39,826 bases of DNA from Candidatus Iainarchaeum sp. GTDB lineage: Archaea > Iainarchaeota > Iainarchaeia > Iainarchaeales > Iainarchaeaceae. Under the pieces are notes generated by a model that worked only from the letters and a program-made list of their open reading frames with translations, did no database searches and was not told the DNA's origin. The stretch lies in contig JACQPB010000034.1 of assembly GCA_016202305.1 (NCBI GenBank), positions 91,262 to 131,087 on the forward strand, given 5' to 3'. The position numbers and the translations under genes were made by a program. Positions 1 to 7,414 of the stretch are shown one piece after another (position 1 is the stretch's first letter; each line of letters begins with the position of its first letter).

Positions 1-285
1 CGGGCATCTATCCGGCCTTGTCATAATCGCGACCGGCGCCACGCCTGAAAGTGTCCTCAGCGGCTTTATGGAGAGCATTTCCAACAGCTTCCTGGAGGGA
101 TTCTTTGCATTTGAAAGTATGTCCGGGTTTGATGGCATTTCCCGGATGATGGCGGTTCCTGCGGCAGCATGGATGCTTTTGGCAACACTGAGCTTTAGTA
201 TTTCAAGTTCGGCCTTTCCTTTAACCCTGCCGCTTTCGACTTCTTCAATCACTTTTTTGCAGAACTTTTTCACAGGGGCTTCCAT
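1..285 (-). CDS. elp3: Elp3-family tRNA uridine-34 modification enzyme, N-terminal part (runs off the window)
   Basis: Translating the minus strand from ATG at 285 gives 95 codons open to the window edge. The segment ending 'KPLRTLSGVAPVAIMTRP' followed by 'DRCP' matches the conserved entry to the radical SAM domain of archaeal Elp3 (R-T-x-SGVAxVAxMT-x-P, then CPHGxCxxC); the window ends just after the first cluster cysteine (Cys94). Elp3 is known to start the cm5U-type modification of the tRNA wobble uridine using SAM and acetyl-CoA. The start is supported by an A/T box (AATAAAAA on the minus strand, about 309-316) some 25-30 bp upstream and no Shine-Dalgarno, fitting a leaderless mRNA. The radical SAM core and acetyltransferase domains lie outside the window. 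Confidence 0.85.
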   Translation of the reverse strand, partial: MEAPVKKFCKKVIEEVESGRVKGKAELEILKLSVAKSIHAAAGTAIIREMPSNPDILSNAKNPSRKLLEMLSIKPLRTLSGVAPVAIMTRPDRCP

Positions 286-566
286 ACTAAGGCCCTGTGG
301 CGGAAAGGTTTTTATTCCGAGGAATACCGTGGTTTTTTCCGAGGCAAAAAAGACAAAATGCGCCATTTTGGCTGTTGTGCCTATTTTATACGGGTTTATT
401 CCTCAGTCAGGGGGCAATATTAAAGATTTTTTTCGCAGTGCTTGCCGCGCTCGAGAAAAAGAAAATAGGTTTCATGATAGTGGCTGCCTCCGTGAAGGCG
501 CGAAGCATTATCGGCATTCTGGCGGTTGAAGGGAAGACTTTTATTCCGCAACGGCCAATCTCTTGC
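286..566. other. Divergent intergenic region between elp3 and the resolvase-related gene
   Basis: No convincing gene is seen in these 281 bases. The string TTTATTCC occurs three times (near 310, 398 and 539). The first, read on the minus strand, lies in the elp3 TATA position, and the last lies about 25 bp before the ATG at 567, so they are best read as promoter elements. The plus-strand reading frame of the downstream gene stays open back to 297, but that part looks non-coding (Phe/Trp/Leu-rich, no family match). Confidence 0.4.
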
Positions 567-935
567 ATGGCTGATTTCCTGTTCCTCGCGGTTGTCATCG
601 CCACTCTCGCCCTTTTTGCGGTAGTGCTTTATCTTCTTGCACGTCTTTCCTCGCTCGAGAGTGCGCTTTCCATACTGCAGTTCTCCAAGGCGTCGCAGAG
701 CGTGAAGTATGGCAAGATGACCGAGCACTTCATGCCATTCACCAAGGACTTCCCTTTCAGCCCGGAAAACTTCAGGTTCATAGGCAATCCAGTTGACGGC
801 ATCGTTTTCGAGGATGACCGAATAGTTTTCGCGGAATTCAAGGCGGCTTCATCCCAGCTCTCGCAGAAGCAGAGGCGCATAAGGGAGCTAGTGGAAAAAG
901 GTAAAGTGGAGTGGTTCGAGCAGCGCTTGAAATGA
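567..935 (+). CDS. Holliday-junction-resolvase-related endonuclease-domain protein with N-terminal membrane helix
   Basis: 122 residues from ATG 567. Residues about 3-22 form one hydrophobic helix, followed by a short charged linker and a compact domain. That domain contains 'FIGNPVDGIVFEDD' and 'VFAEFKAASSQLSQKQ', the D...ExK pattern of the archaeal Holliday-junction-resolvase-related family (PF10107 type); Asp, Glu and Lys of the putative PD-(D/E)xK site are all present. The start was chosen because an ATG with a T-rich box (CTTTTATTCC) about 25 bp upstream precedes the membrane helix; the frame is open further upstream but without family features. These membrane-tethered proteins have no firmly established role. 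The gene ends 22 bp before convergent pelota. Confidence 0.7.
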   Translation: MADFLFLAVVIATLALFAVVLYLLARLSSLESALSILQFSKASQSVKYGKMTEHFMPFTKDFPFSPENFRFIGNPVDGIVFEDDRIVFAEFKAASSQLSQKQRRIRELVEKGKVEWFEQRLK

Positions 936-957
936 AGTGTTGCGGCCTTTTCACTCT

Positions 958-2004
958 TCAGGAATCCCACTTAACCTTGTACCTCAGAACAGCGGCAATC
1001 CCGCCTATGCCTTCGAGCTTTTTTCCTGCCTCGCTCTCCGGGTCCACGAACCTCGTTTTAGTGTTGTGTTTCTCCGCGGCGTCAAGCACGTCCATCGATT
1101 CCTTCCTATTGTCTGTCATCATTGTTTCCAGGATCGCTATTTCGGCCGCTGCTCCTGATTCGGCCGATTGCCTGACTTCGCTCATGCCTATCGCGGCGAG
1201 TCCGCCGGGAATGCCTGCCAGCACCCTCTCCACGGCTTTCGCCTCCTCGGCAGAATGGAACCCTCCTATGATCCGGTCTATTCTCCCGGACTTTATCAGC
1301 TCGTTCAGGCCGGTGGTTCCGACAGAGTTTGTTGACTCGAACACTATTTCGGTTCCGGTTTTTTTTCCCTTCAGGAATTTCTCGAAGTTCTGCTTCTCGA
1401 ATCCGGGGCCGGCAACCACGGCTTTTCCACCTCCGAGGCCCTGCATTTTGCCGAAAATCTCCTCAAAATAAGGATTGCCCTTCCGCTTCTCGCCCTTGAA
1501 CCTCTTGCCTTCCCTTTCTGCGCGTATGCGGGCCTTGACCTCGATTCCGGTGTCCTTCAGGAAAGCGAGCTCGGCTTCCTCGTCGTCCATCACGACGAGC
1601 AGGACTTTCTCTCGTCCGTCGGAATTCTTGGCTCTCTCAAGCCTTTCAATATGGAAATTCCTGAGCGCCTTCTTCCTCACAATGATTTTCCTTCCGGGTT
1701 CAGCTTCGATGGTGTGGTGTGCCTTGAGCGGCACCAGTTCCTCAGGGCTGGCTGCCGTGACAATGCCCTGTATCCTGAGCTGGCGGGAAACATCGTGGAA
1801 AATGGTTTTCTCAACTTCCACCTCCACGAATATGGTCTGCCTGAAAGCCTTGTCGCCCTCGTTCTCGGCCTTTATTTTCCTCTCCGATATTCCGCTGACC
1901 AGGTCCCCTGGCTCTATCAGGCGCTCGAGGTGCCAGAGGTCGTCAAAGGAGTCGGGTATGGCCTCGAACATGTTGTTCTTCCTGTCGACTTTCAGGATTT
2001 GCAT
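958..2004 (-). CDS. pelA: mRNA surveillance protein Pelota (Dom34)
   Basis: 348 residues, the normal length for archaeal Pelota. The N-terminal Sm-like domain begins 'MQILKVDRKNNMFEAIPDS' and includes 'DLWHLERLIEPGDLV'; the central domain carries 'VVAGPGFEKQNFEKFLKGK'; the C-terminal eRF1-3-like domain ends with 'FVDPESEAGKKLEGIGGIAA'. Pelota enters the empty A site of stalled ribosomes with aEF1A and, together with ABCE1, splits them. ABCE1 lies 890 bp away on the opposite strand. TTTAAA about 27 bp upstream of the ATG (2029-2034) together with TTTATAAG (about 2018-2026) gives a plausible promoter. The family call is firm. Confidence 0.96.
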   Translation of the reverse strand: MQILKVDRKNNMFEAIPDSFDDLWHLERLIEPGDLVSGISERKIKAENEGDKAFRQTIFVEVEVEKTIFHDVSRQLRIQGIVTAASPEELVPLKAHHTIEAEPGRKIIVRKKALRNFHIERLERAKNSDGREKVLLVVMDDEEAELAFLKDTGIEVKARIRAEREGKRFKGEKRKGNPYFEEIFGKMQGLGGGKAVVAGPGFEKQNFEKFLKGKKTGTEIVFESTNSVGTTGLNELIKSGRIDRIIGGFHSAEEAKAVERVLAGIPGGLAAIGMSEVRQSAESGAAAEIAILETMMTDNRKESMDVLDAAEKHNTKTRFVDPESEAGKKLEGIGGIAAVLRYKVKWDS

Positions 2005-2097
2005 GTAACAAATTTATCTTATAAATGTTTAAAAAGTTGGGGCATTTCACGGTTTGCGCTTTTGCGGGTATTCAGTGTGCCAGTGATTGCGCAACAT

Positions 2098-2466
2098 TTA
2101 TTTTACGTGTTCAACATTTGGCATTCCCGCAAATGCCCTGTCGCCAGTGAGGAACTTCACGTTGTTTTCGAGCGCCGCCTGGTAGCCAATCGAGTCAACG
2201 TAAGAGAGGCTTTTTCCCCTGTTGGCGAGCCTGAACTTCATCGCGTTTTTTATGGTGCTGTCATCAAAGCCGACAGCATCCGAAAGGAACGACTGGAAAT
2301 ACTTTTCCGCGAGCTCCTCGCCTTCATCCTTTAGCGTCCAATAGTATAGTTCCATGAGGTTTAGCCTGCTCGTGATTATACTGTGTTTCTCGAAATATTT
2401 GGTGTAGCCGCTGTTTCCTTTGAAGTATTCTACCATGGCATACGTGTCCGCGAAATATGTGGCCAT
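2098..2466 (-). CDS. vapC: VapC-like PIN-domain ribonuclease toxin
   Basis: 122-residue PIN domain. Acidic residues of the metal site are visible at Asp7 ('YFADTYAMVEY'), Glu39 ('LNLMELYYW'), Asp91 ('SYVDSIGYQAA') and Asp109 ('FLTGDRAF'). VapC toxins are Mg-dependent RNases that typically cut tRNA or rRNA. Its ATG follows the stop codon of the AbrB-type antitoxin with no gap (TGA then ATG at 2466), the standard antitoxin-toxin operon order. All four catalytic acids are intact, so it is probably functional. It sits between the ribosome-rescue genes pelA and abcE1. Confidence 0.88.
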   Translation of the reverse strand: MATYFADTYAMVEYFKGNSGYTKYFEKHSIITSRLNLMELYYWTLKDEGEELAEKYFQSFLSDAVGFDDSTIKNAMKFRLANRGKSLSYVDSIGYQAALENNVKFLTGDRAFAGMPNVEHVK

Positions 2467-2679
2467 TCAATCCCAGCCTTTCCTTATCTCCTTCATTATT
2501 TCTTCGGTCGGCTTTTTCGTCTTCAGGCTGCCGAAGAGTTCGCGCAGCGGCACCACCTTCTTTACGCTCACAATCACACTGTCATTCGGCCTTATGCCTT
2601 CCTTCTTTGCAAAATCCGCGGGAAAGGCCACCCCTACTGAATTGCCCCATTTCCTGACCACGACCATCTTCTCAGCCAT
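2467..2679 (-). CDS. vapB: AbrB/SpoVT-type antitoxin (VapB-like)
   Basis: 70 residues. The N-terminal swapped-hairpin DNA-binding fold is recognisable from 'VVRKWGNSVGVAFPADFAKK' through the 'IRPNDSVIV' strand; the basic and acidic tail (residues about 45-70) would wrap and inhibit the PIN toxin encoded immediately downstream. A near-consensus archaeal Shine-Dalgarno (AGGTGGTC) lies six bases before the ATG. A perfect 12-bp palindrome upstream suggests autoregulation. Confidence 0.88.
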   Translation of the reverse strand: MAEKMVVVRKWGNSVGVAFPADFAKKEGIRPNDSVIVSVKKVVPLRELFGSLKTKKPTEEIMKEIRKGWD

Positions 2680-2691
2680 ATTAGACCACCT

Positions 2692-2703
2692 GTATAATTA
2701 TAC
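2692..2703 (-). promoter_or_regulatory. Palindromic TATA/operator upstream of vapBC
   Basis: GTATAATTATAC is a perfect 12-bp palindrome containing the TATA-like core, 13 bp upstream of the antitoxin start. It is a natural binding site for the dimeric AbrB-fold antitoxin, so antitoxin binding would block the promoter. The palindrome is seen; autoregulation is inferred from the family. Confidence 0.6.
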
Positions 2704-2863
2704 GTTTGGTTATATTTAAGGGTTTGTTTTGGGAGCTTTGTCGCATAGCCGTCTGTTGAAATGAACCTGTCGCAATCGTCAGTTCCACGAGGTTAGAAGA
2801 ACTGCCTTTTGCTTTTTGTAGGTCTATATTGTTTTTTTTGCCGCTAATAAACCTTCGTTCGCA

Positions 2864-2871
2864 TTTTAAAA
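2864..2871 (+). promoter_or_regulatory. TATA box of the ABCE1 gene
   Basis: TTTTAAAA is centred about 26 bp before the ABCE1 ATG at 2894, the spacing expected for a leaderless archaeal transcript. No Shine-Dalgarno is present before that ATG. A second AT-rich block (CTTATAAT) at about 2874-2881 is too close to be the TATA box. Confidence 0.55.
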
Positions 2872-2893
2872 CGCTTATAATGAACATATCCCT

Positions 2894-4702
2894 ATGGTCC
2901 GTGTGGCTGTGCTGGAGAATGACCGTTGCATCAACGGCGATGGGTGCAATTTCATCTGCGGGAATGTCTGCCCCGTCAATCGTGTCGGCAAGGAGTGCAT
3001 AGTGCTTCCGGAGGAAGAGGCTGGTGCCACAGGGAAAGAGGCGCGCAGAAGAATACCTGTAATCAGCGAGGAGCTTTGCATCGGATGCAACATCTGCGTG
3101 ATAAAGTGCCCGGTGGACTGCATCTACATAGAGAATCTTGTGCAGGAGCTGGCCGAGCCGCCGGTTCAGCGCTTCGGGGAAAATGCGTTCCGCGTGTACA
3201 GGCTTCCGCTGGTGCGGAAGGGTGCCGTCACCGGACTCATAGGGAGGAACGGGATAGGCAAGTCCACAATCCTGAGGATTCTTTCAGGCCAGTTGGTCCC
3301 GAATCTCGGTGATTGGAAGGCAAAAGCGAGCTATGATTCGGTGGTTTCATTTTTCAGGGGAAGGGAGCTGCAGGGCTATTTCAGCTCATTGAAGGAGGGT
3401 TCTCTCAGGGTTTCATACAAGCCGCAGGACATCACAGGAATAAGGAATGTTTTCAAGGGCACTGCGGGCGACCTTATCAGGAAGGTTTCCGGGGAGGTCG
3501 GCGCAGAGCGTGTTGTCAGTGCCCTCGGGCTCGAAAAAGTGCTTGGCCGGGATGTTTCCGCCCTGAGTGGCGGCGAGTTGCAGCGTCTTGCCATTGCGGC
3601 CGCGGTGCTGAAGGACGCTGATTTCTACGCTTTCGACGAGCCTTCTTCCTACCTTGACGTGCGGGAGCGCCTGAATGCGGCAAGGCTCATACGCTCAGTT
3701 GCAGAGTCGGGGAAGCAGGTAATGCTCATAGAGCACGACCTCGCAGTGCTTGACTACCTCAGCGACTACATACATATCCTTTACGGCAAGAAGTCGGTTT
3801 ACGGAATTGTCTCCAACTCGAAAAGCGTGCGCAATGGCATCAATGAGTTCCTGCAGGGGTTCGTGAAGGACGAGAACGTGAGGTTCAGGCGTTCAGAGCT
3901 GAAGTTCGAGGCGAAGCCGCCGTCGGATTATTCGAAGAAGCGCATAATCGCCACTTATCCTGCAATGAAAAAATCCTTCGGGGAGTTCTCGCTTTCGGTG
4001 CGGGAGGGTGACCTCAGGGAAGCCGAAGTCATCGGCATACTTGGCCCGAATGGCATAGGGAAAACGACCTTCGTGAAGATGCTTGCCGGGATAGAAAAGC
4101 CGGACATGGGAGTGCCGGAGCTTTCATTGCGTGTTTCATACAAGCCGCAATATCTCACTGCGGAGAAAGGCGTCTTGGTCGGGGATTTCATTGCCGGGCA
4201 GGACATTGACAGGGGCGTTTTCAGGAACGAGGTCGACAGGCGCCTTGCCATAACAGCGCTTGAGAACCATCGCCTTGACGAGCTGAGCGGTGGCGAACTG
4301 CAGAAAGTGGCGGTCTCGCTGGCCTTGTGCAGGAACAATTCCGAACTCATTCTCCTTGACGAGCCAAGCGCCTTTGTTGATGTGGAGGACAGGCTGGCCC
4401 TTGCCGACGCTATCCGTTCCGTTGCCGATTCGCAGAAGAAGGTCTGCATGGTGGTAGACCATGACATCCTGTTCCAGGATTATGTGAGCGACCGGTTGAT
4501 AGTTTTCGAGGGCGAACCAGCAGTGCATGGCGTGTCCCTTGCGCCGATGGCGATGCGTGACGGCATGAACCATTTCCTGAAGCATCTGCAATTGTCATTC
4601 CGCCGGGACCACGAATCAGGGAGGCCGCGCGTCAACAAGCCAGGCTCCCAGATGGATCAGGAGCAGAGGAAGAGTGGAGAGTACTATTATTCCACAGGCT
4701 AA
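2894..4702 (+). CDS. abcE1: ribosome-recycling ATPase ABCE1 (Rli1)
   Basis: 602 residues, full length. The N-terminal Fe-S domain has Cys12, 18, 22, 26 and the ferredoxin-type set Cys62, 65, 68, 72. NBD1 has Walker A 'GRNGIGKST', signature 'LSGGELQRLAIA' and Walker B ending 'FDEPSSYLD'. NBD2 has 'GPNGIGKTT', 'LSGGELQKVAVS' and 'LLDEPSAFVD'. ABCE1 splits 70S-type ribosomes into subunits after termination or Pelota-mediated rescue. The stretch after NBD2 (about residues 560-602) is a basic and polar tail. The gene is monocistronic with its own promoter and converges on the membrane gene that ends at 4724. Confidence 0.97.
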   Translation: MVRVAVLENDRCINGDGCNFICGNVCPVNRVGKECIVLPEEEAGATGKEARRRIPVISEELCIGCNICVIKCPVDCIYIENLVQELAEPPVQRFGENAFRVYRLPLVRKGAVTGLIGRNGIGKSTILRILSGQLVPNLGDWKAKASYDSVVSFFRGRELQGYFSSLKEGSLRVSYKPQDITGIRNVFKGTAGDLIRKVSGEVGAERVVSALGLEKVLGRDVSALSGGELQRLAIAAAVLKDADFYAFDEPSSYLDVRERLNAARLIRSVAESGKQVMLIEHDLAVLDYLSDYIHILYGKKSVYGIVSNSKSVRNGINEFLQGFVKDENVRFRRSELKFEAKPPSDYSKKRIIATYPAMKKSFGEFSLSVREGDLREAEVIGILGPNGIGKTTFVKMLAGIEKPDMGVPELSLRVSYKPQYLTAEKGVLVGDFIAGQDIDRGVFRNEVDRRLAITALENHRLDELSGGELQKVAVSLALCRNNSELILLDEPSAFVDVEDRLALADAIRSVADSQKKVCMVVDHDILFQDYVSDRLIVFEGEPAVHGVSLAPMAMRDGMNHFLKHLQLSFRRDHESGRPRVNKPGSQMDQEQRKSGEYYYSTG

Positions 4703-4723
4703 TCGTTAATGCAGGTATCCCGG

Positions 4724-5371
4724 TTAGGGGGTTACTCGCAGGATTATTTCGCGTGAAACATCGAGATTCATAGGAACGTCGAGAATTGCATAAAGACGCC
4801 ATTCTATCTCGCCAATGGCTTTCGAGTTCAAATAATCCAATCCTAGCGAAACGAGCTTGTTTTGTCCGGCCATCTCTTTTATTTTTTCTGTCCCGTGTTG
4901 TATTTTGTCTAGAGTCTCTGGGGGTATCTGGATTTTAAAAGTGTAGCTAACTGGCGCTGAGCTTGGCGTGTATTCTTTTTCGCCTTCCAGTTCCTCCACA
5001 ACATCGCAATAAGTTATGGTCTTTGTCCGTTTGTCTGTCCGTACCTCGCTTTCGGCGATTAGGCCAACCTTAAGCGCACGGGCACTTATTGGCTTGCTCA
5101 CCGTCAATTGCACGTAGCCCTCTATAAATTCCCCTGGGTGAAAATCTATTTTGTTCGGAGCCAACTCCATTTTTACAGGCCCAATCTTGAAGGCGTTCTT
5201 TAACTCAATCATCAAATCAACGAGAAACACGAAGCCGATTGCCACCAGGATAATTATTGTAGGGAGCCGCATAGTCTTGTCTGCCAGTTCCCATGTGAAC
5301 GCTATGTTCACTACAATTGCGGCGACCAGAATATATGTTATAAAGCCCGCGATTCTTTTGAGTAATTTCAT
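4724..5371 (-). CDS. membrane-anchored arrestin-like protein, function unknown
   Basis: 215 residues. Two hydrophobic segments (about 8-26 and 38-54) anchor a C-terminal beta-rich domain (about 64-215). That domain has the look of arrestin/Spo0M folds: 'HPGEFIEGYVQL' and 'SARALKVGLIAESEVR', then paired strands ending with 'YTFKIQIPP'. No catalytic motif is visible. An AACTATTATAG box lies about 25 bp before the ATG and GAGG lies close to it. The neighbouring minus-strand genes also encode membrane or secreted proteins, but they are separated by a 116-bp gap. Domain assignment is by eye only. Confidence 0.65.
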   Translation of the reverse strand: MKLLKRIAGFITYILVAAIVVNIAFTWELADKTMRLPTIIILVAIGFVFLVDLMIELKNAFKIGPVKMELAPNKIDFHPGEFIEGYVQLTVSKPISARALKVGLIAESEVRTDKRTKTITYCDVVEELEGEKEYTPSSAPVSYTFKIQIPPETLDKIQHGTEKIKEMAGQNKLVSLGLDYLNSKAIGEIEWRLYAILDVPMNLDVSREIILRVTP

Positions 5372-5487
5372 ACTATCCTCTTATTGCTACTTCTATAATA
5401 GTTTTTCGGGAATTTTCCGTGATAGTTTCTGGATGCCTGCGGGCCTCTGGTGGCAAGTGTAAGATGTATTTCAACACAAAAGCCAAA

Positions 5488-5766
5488 TCATGCGAGGTCT
5501 TTCCTGTTTTTCGCGTAGGAAATTCCGAACCCAATGGCGATTGCGATTATTATGTTGAGCGCCATGTTCGCCGTGCTTGAGCGTGTGCAGCCATCCGCCG
5601 CGCCCGGCTGGCATGGCCCCCACCCTTCGTAATACTTAAGTGGAAAGCCGCTGCTTCCATAGTCAGTGGTGGCAAGCAGGCCGTTAATCACGAAGGCGTC
5701 AATCGTGACAAAAAATACGATTGCGGCAATGGTGAATATACTGCCGTCTTTCACAAAATTGCCCAT
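5488..5766 (-). CDS. small two-helix membrane protein, hypothetical
   Basis: 92 residues with transmembrane helices at about 10-32 and 67-85 and an intervening 34-residue loop containing Cys52 and Cys60, which could form a disulfide if the loop is outside the cell. The C-terminus 'AKNRKDLA' is basic and would be cytoplasmic by the positive-inside rule. GGTG lies upstream of the ATG. It follows the DUF4139 gene by 21 bp in the same orientation, so the two probably share an mRNA. I do not recognise the family. Confidence 0.65.
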   Translation of the reverse strand: MGNFVKDGSIFTIAAIVFFVTIDAFVINGLLATTDYGSSGFPLKYYEGWGPCQPGAADGCTRSSTANMALNIIIAIAIGFGISYAKNRKDLA

Positions 5767-5787
5767 TTTCGCACCGCTTTTTTTTGT

Positions 5788-7314
5788 TCAGTAATAATGC
5801 CTGTATTCTACAGTGTAGCTCACTTCGGCCTTGCCTTTTGCCGGCACTTCCACAATGAAGTCTATTTCGGTGGAACTCTTCTTTTCGTATGGCTGGCTGT
5901 TGCCGCTTATTGTCCAGCTTCCTCCGTAGAGGTGTTCCTTCACCCTTACCTTGACCGCCTCGTCCTTTTGGTTTTCAAGGGTTATCCTGTATTGCTCCTT
6001 TGTCACTCCTCTGCTCGTGTTGTCAGAGCTTACCTGCACCCTTTCTCCCGTAATGTCAAAGGCGTTTCCCACCAGGACGCTTACTTCGTCCTCCTTCTTG
6101 GTATTGTCCATGCTGTCCTCGCCGAGGAACTGCAGTTGCCCGTCGGAGTCCCTCTTGTAAACCCTTACGGTGCCCTTCGGCAGTGGAACCCCTAGCCCCT
6201 GGCTTTCAGAGTTCTTGAAGCTGAGCCTGACCTCCACCTTGCCATTGCCGCTGCCGCCATAATAATATGTCTGGCCGCCGGAGCCGTCAAACACGTATTC
6301 CTTGTTCACGGGCACGCTTTCGGCAGATAGCAGTGATATCTGTTTTGTCTCATTGTTCTTTATGGTAGTCCTGCCCTGCAGGGTGTAGAGATAATACTCG
6401 AAGAGGGCCTGGCTGCCGAACTGTTGGGGTGCGGCAGCCTTATTCGCGACTGCATAGTCGTACGCTTCCCTGTAAGGTGCGCCGTCTTCTACGCGGTGCA
6501 CTTCTCCCGCAACCAGCTTGAGCTTCGTGTCAGGGTAATCCGTGCCAGACGTGTTTGTTATGGTAGTCCATCCTCCAAAATCCATTTTCGTGTCGTCTGT
6601 GTTGGAGACCGCGACATAGTTCGCCTTCCATTCGAGGCCGCCTGTCAGGTAAGCTGTTTCAGTCTGCCTTTTTCCTGCGTCGTTGGAGTATATTTTCCAC
6701 ACCAGCGTGGGCTTCGTTAGCAGGCCCTGCGGCAGCTGCGGGAAGCTTACGGCGTCGTGGGAGGAAAGCGAAACAATTCCATTCCCTGTGTCTAGCACTA
6801 TGCCATCCGAGTAGCCGAGGAGCTTGCCCGCGTATCGCTTCGCTTCATTTCCTTCGCTCACTGAGACGCTTATTTCCTTCCCGAGGTACTTTTCGAGTAT
6901 CTTCTGGGTGTTCACGAGGTCATATTCGTAGTTCTGCTCCACAACATAAGTGCTCGGGAACGCCATGTCCCTGAACAGCACGCTTGTAGCGTCTATTTTC
7001 GATGGCACATCCGTGAACTTGACTTCGTTCACGCCCTTTTCAAGGCTCATTTCACGCACGTCCTTCACGAGCGCAAGGTCCTGGTTGTATATCGTGAGTT
7101 CTCCGGATGTTTTGGGCATGGGTTCTTCCGCCGCGTCAGCGAACATCGCCACTTCCGGCTTCCCTATCGATACCTTGTAAGAAACATCACTCACGTTCAC
7201 TATCGGCCTTTTATTCACTGTCTGTTGTTCTTTCCCGATGCCGGAAAAGGCGGCTATTCCAGCCACTATTATAATCGCGATTACCGCTCCTATGATGATG
7301 TGCCTGTTTTCCAT
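5788..7314 (-). CDS. DUF4139-domain secreted or membrane-anchored protein
   Basis: 508 residues from ATG 7314. Residues about 4-22 ('IIIGAVIAIIIVAGIAAFSG') are a signal anchor. The rest is beta-rich: 'GELTIYNQDLALVKDVREM' and 'GVNEVKFTDVPSKIDATSV' open the domain; 'LTGGLEWKANYVAVSN' and the C-terminal 'VEVPAKGKAEVSYTVEYR' are DUF4139 hallmarks. The start was chosen because AGGTGA precedes ATG 7314 by five bases and the signal anchor begins there; the frame is open upstream but that part is antisense to the asnB start. TTTATATCC at about 7344-7352 is the likely TATA box. Biochemical function is unknown; the family is extracytoplasmic. Confidence 0.8.
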   Translation of the reverse strand: MENRHIIIGAVIAIIIVAGIAAFSGIGKEQQTVNKRPIVNVSDVSYKVSIGKPEVAMFADAAEEPMPKTSGELTIYNQDLALVKDVREMSLEKGVNEVKFTDVPSKIDATSVLFRDMAFPSTYVVEQNYEYDLVNTQKILEKYLGKEISVSVSEGNEAKRYAGKLLGYSDGIVLDTGNGIVSLSSHDAVSFPQLPQGLLTKPTLVWKIYSNDAGKRQTETAYLTGGLEWKANYVAVSNTDDTKMDFGGWTTITNTSGTDYPDTKLKLVAGEVHRVEDGAPYREAYDYAVANKAAAPQQFGSQALFEYYLYTLQGRTTIKNNETKQISLLSAESVPVNKEYVFDGSGGQTYYYGGSGNGKVEVRLSFKNSESQGLGVPLPKGTVRVYKRDSDGQLQFLGEDSMDNTKKEDEVSVLVGNAFDITGERVQVSSDNTSRGVTKEQYRITLENQKDEAVKVRVKEHLYGGSWTISGNSQPYEKKSSTEIDFIVEVPAKGKAEVSYTVEYRHYY

Positions 7315-7414
7315 GGGTTTCACCTGCAATACTTTGCCCATTTGGATATAAATCATTTTCCTTTTACTGAGCCTTTTGCCTAATTTCTTAATCTTTTCCT
7401 GGCATCCAGCATTC

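Noticed and set aside
297-566. Upstream extension of the resolvase-related gene
   Set aside because: The frame is open but encodes a Phe/Trp/Leu-rich peptide without family features and would run through the elp3 promoter; ATG 567 has a suitably placed T-rich box.
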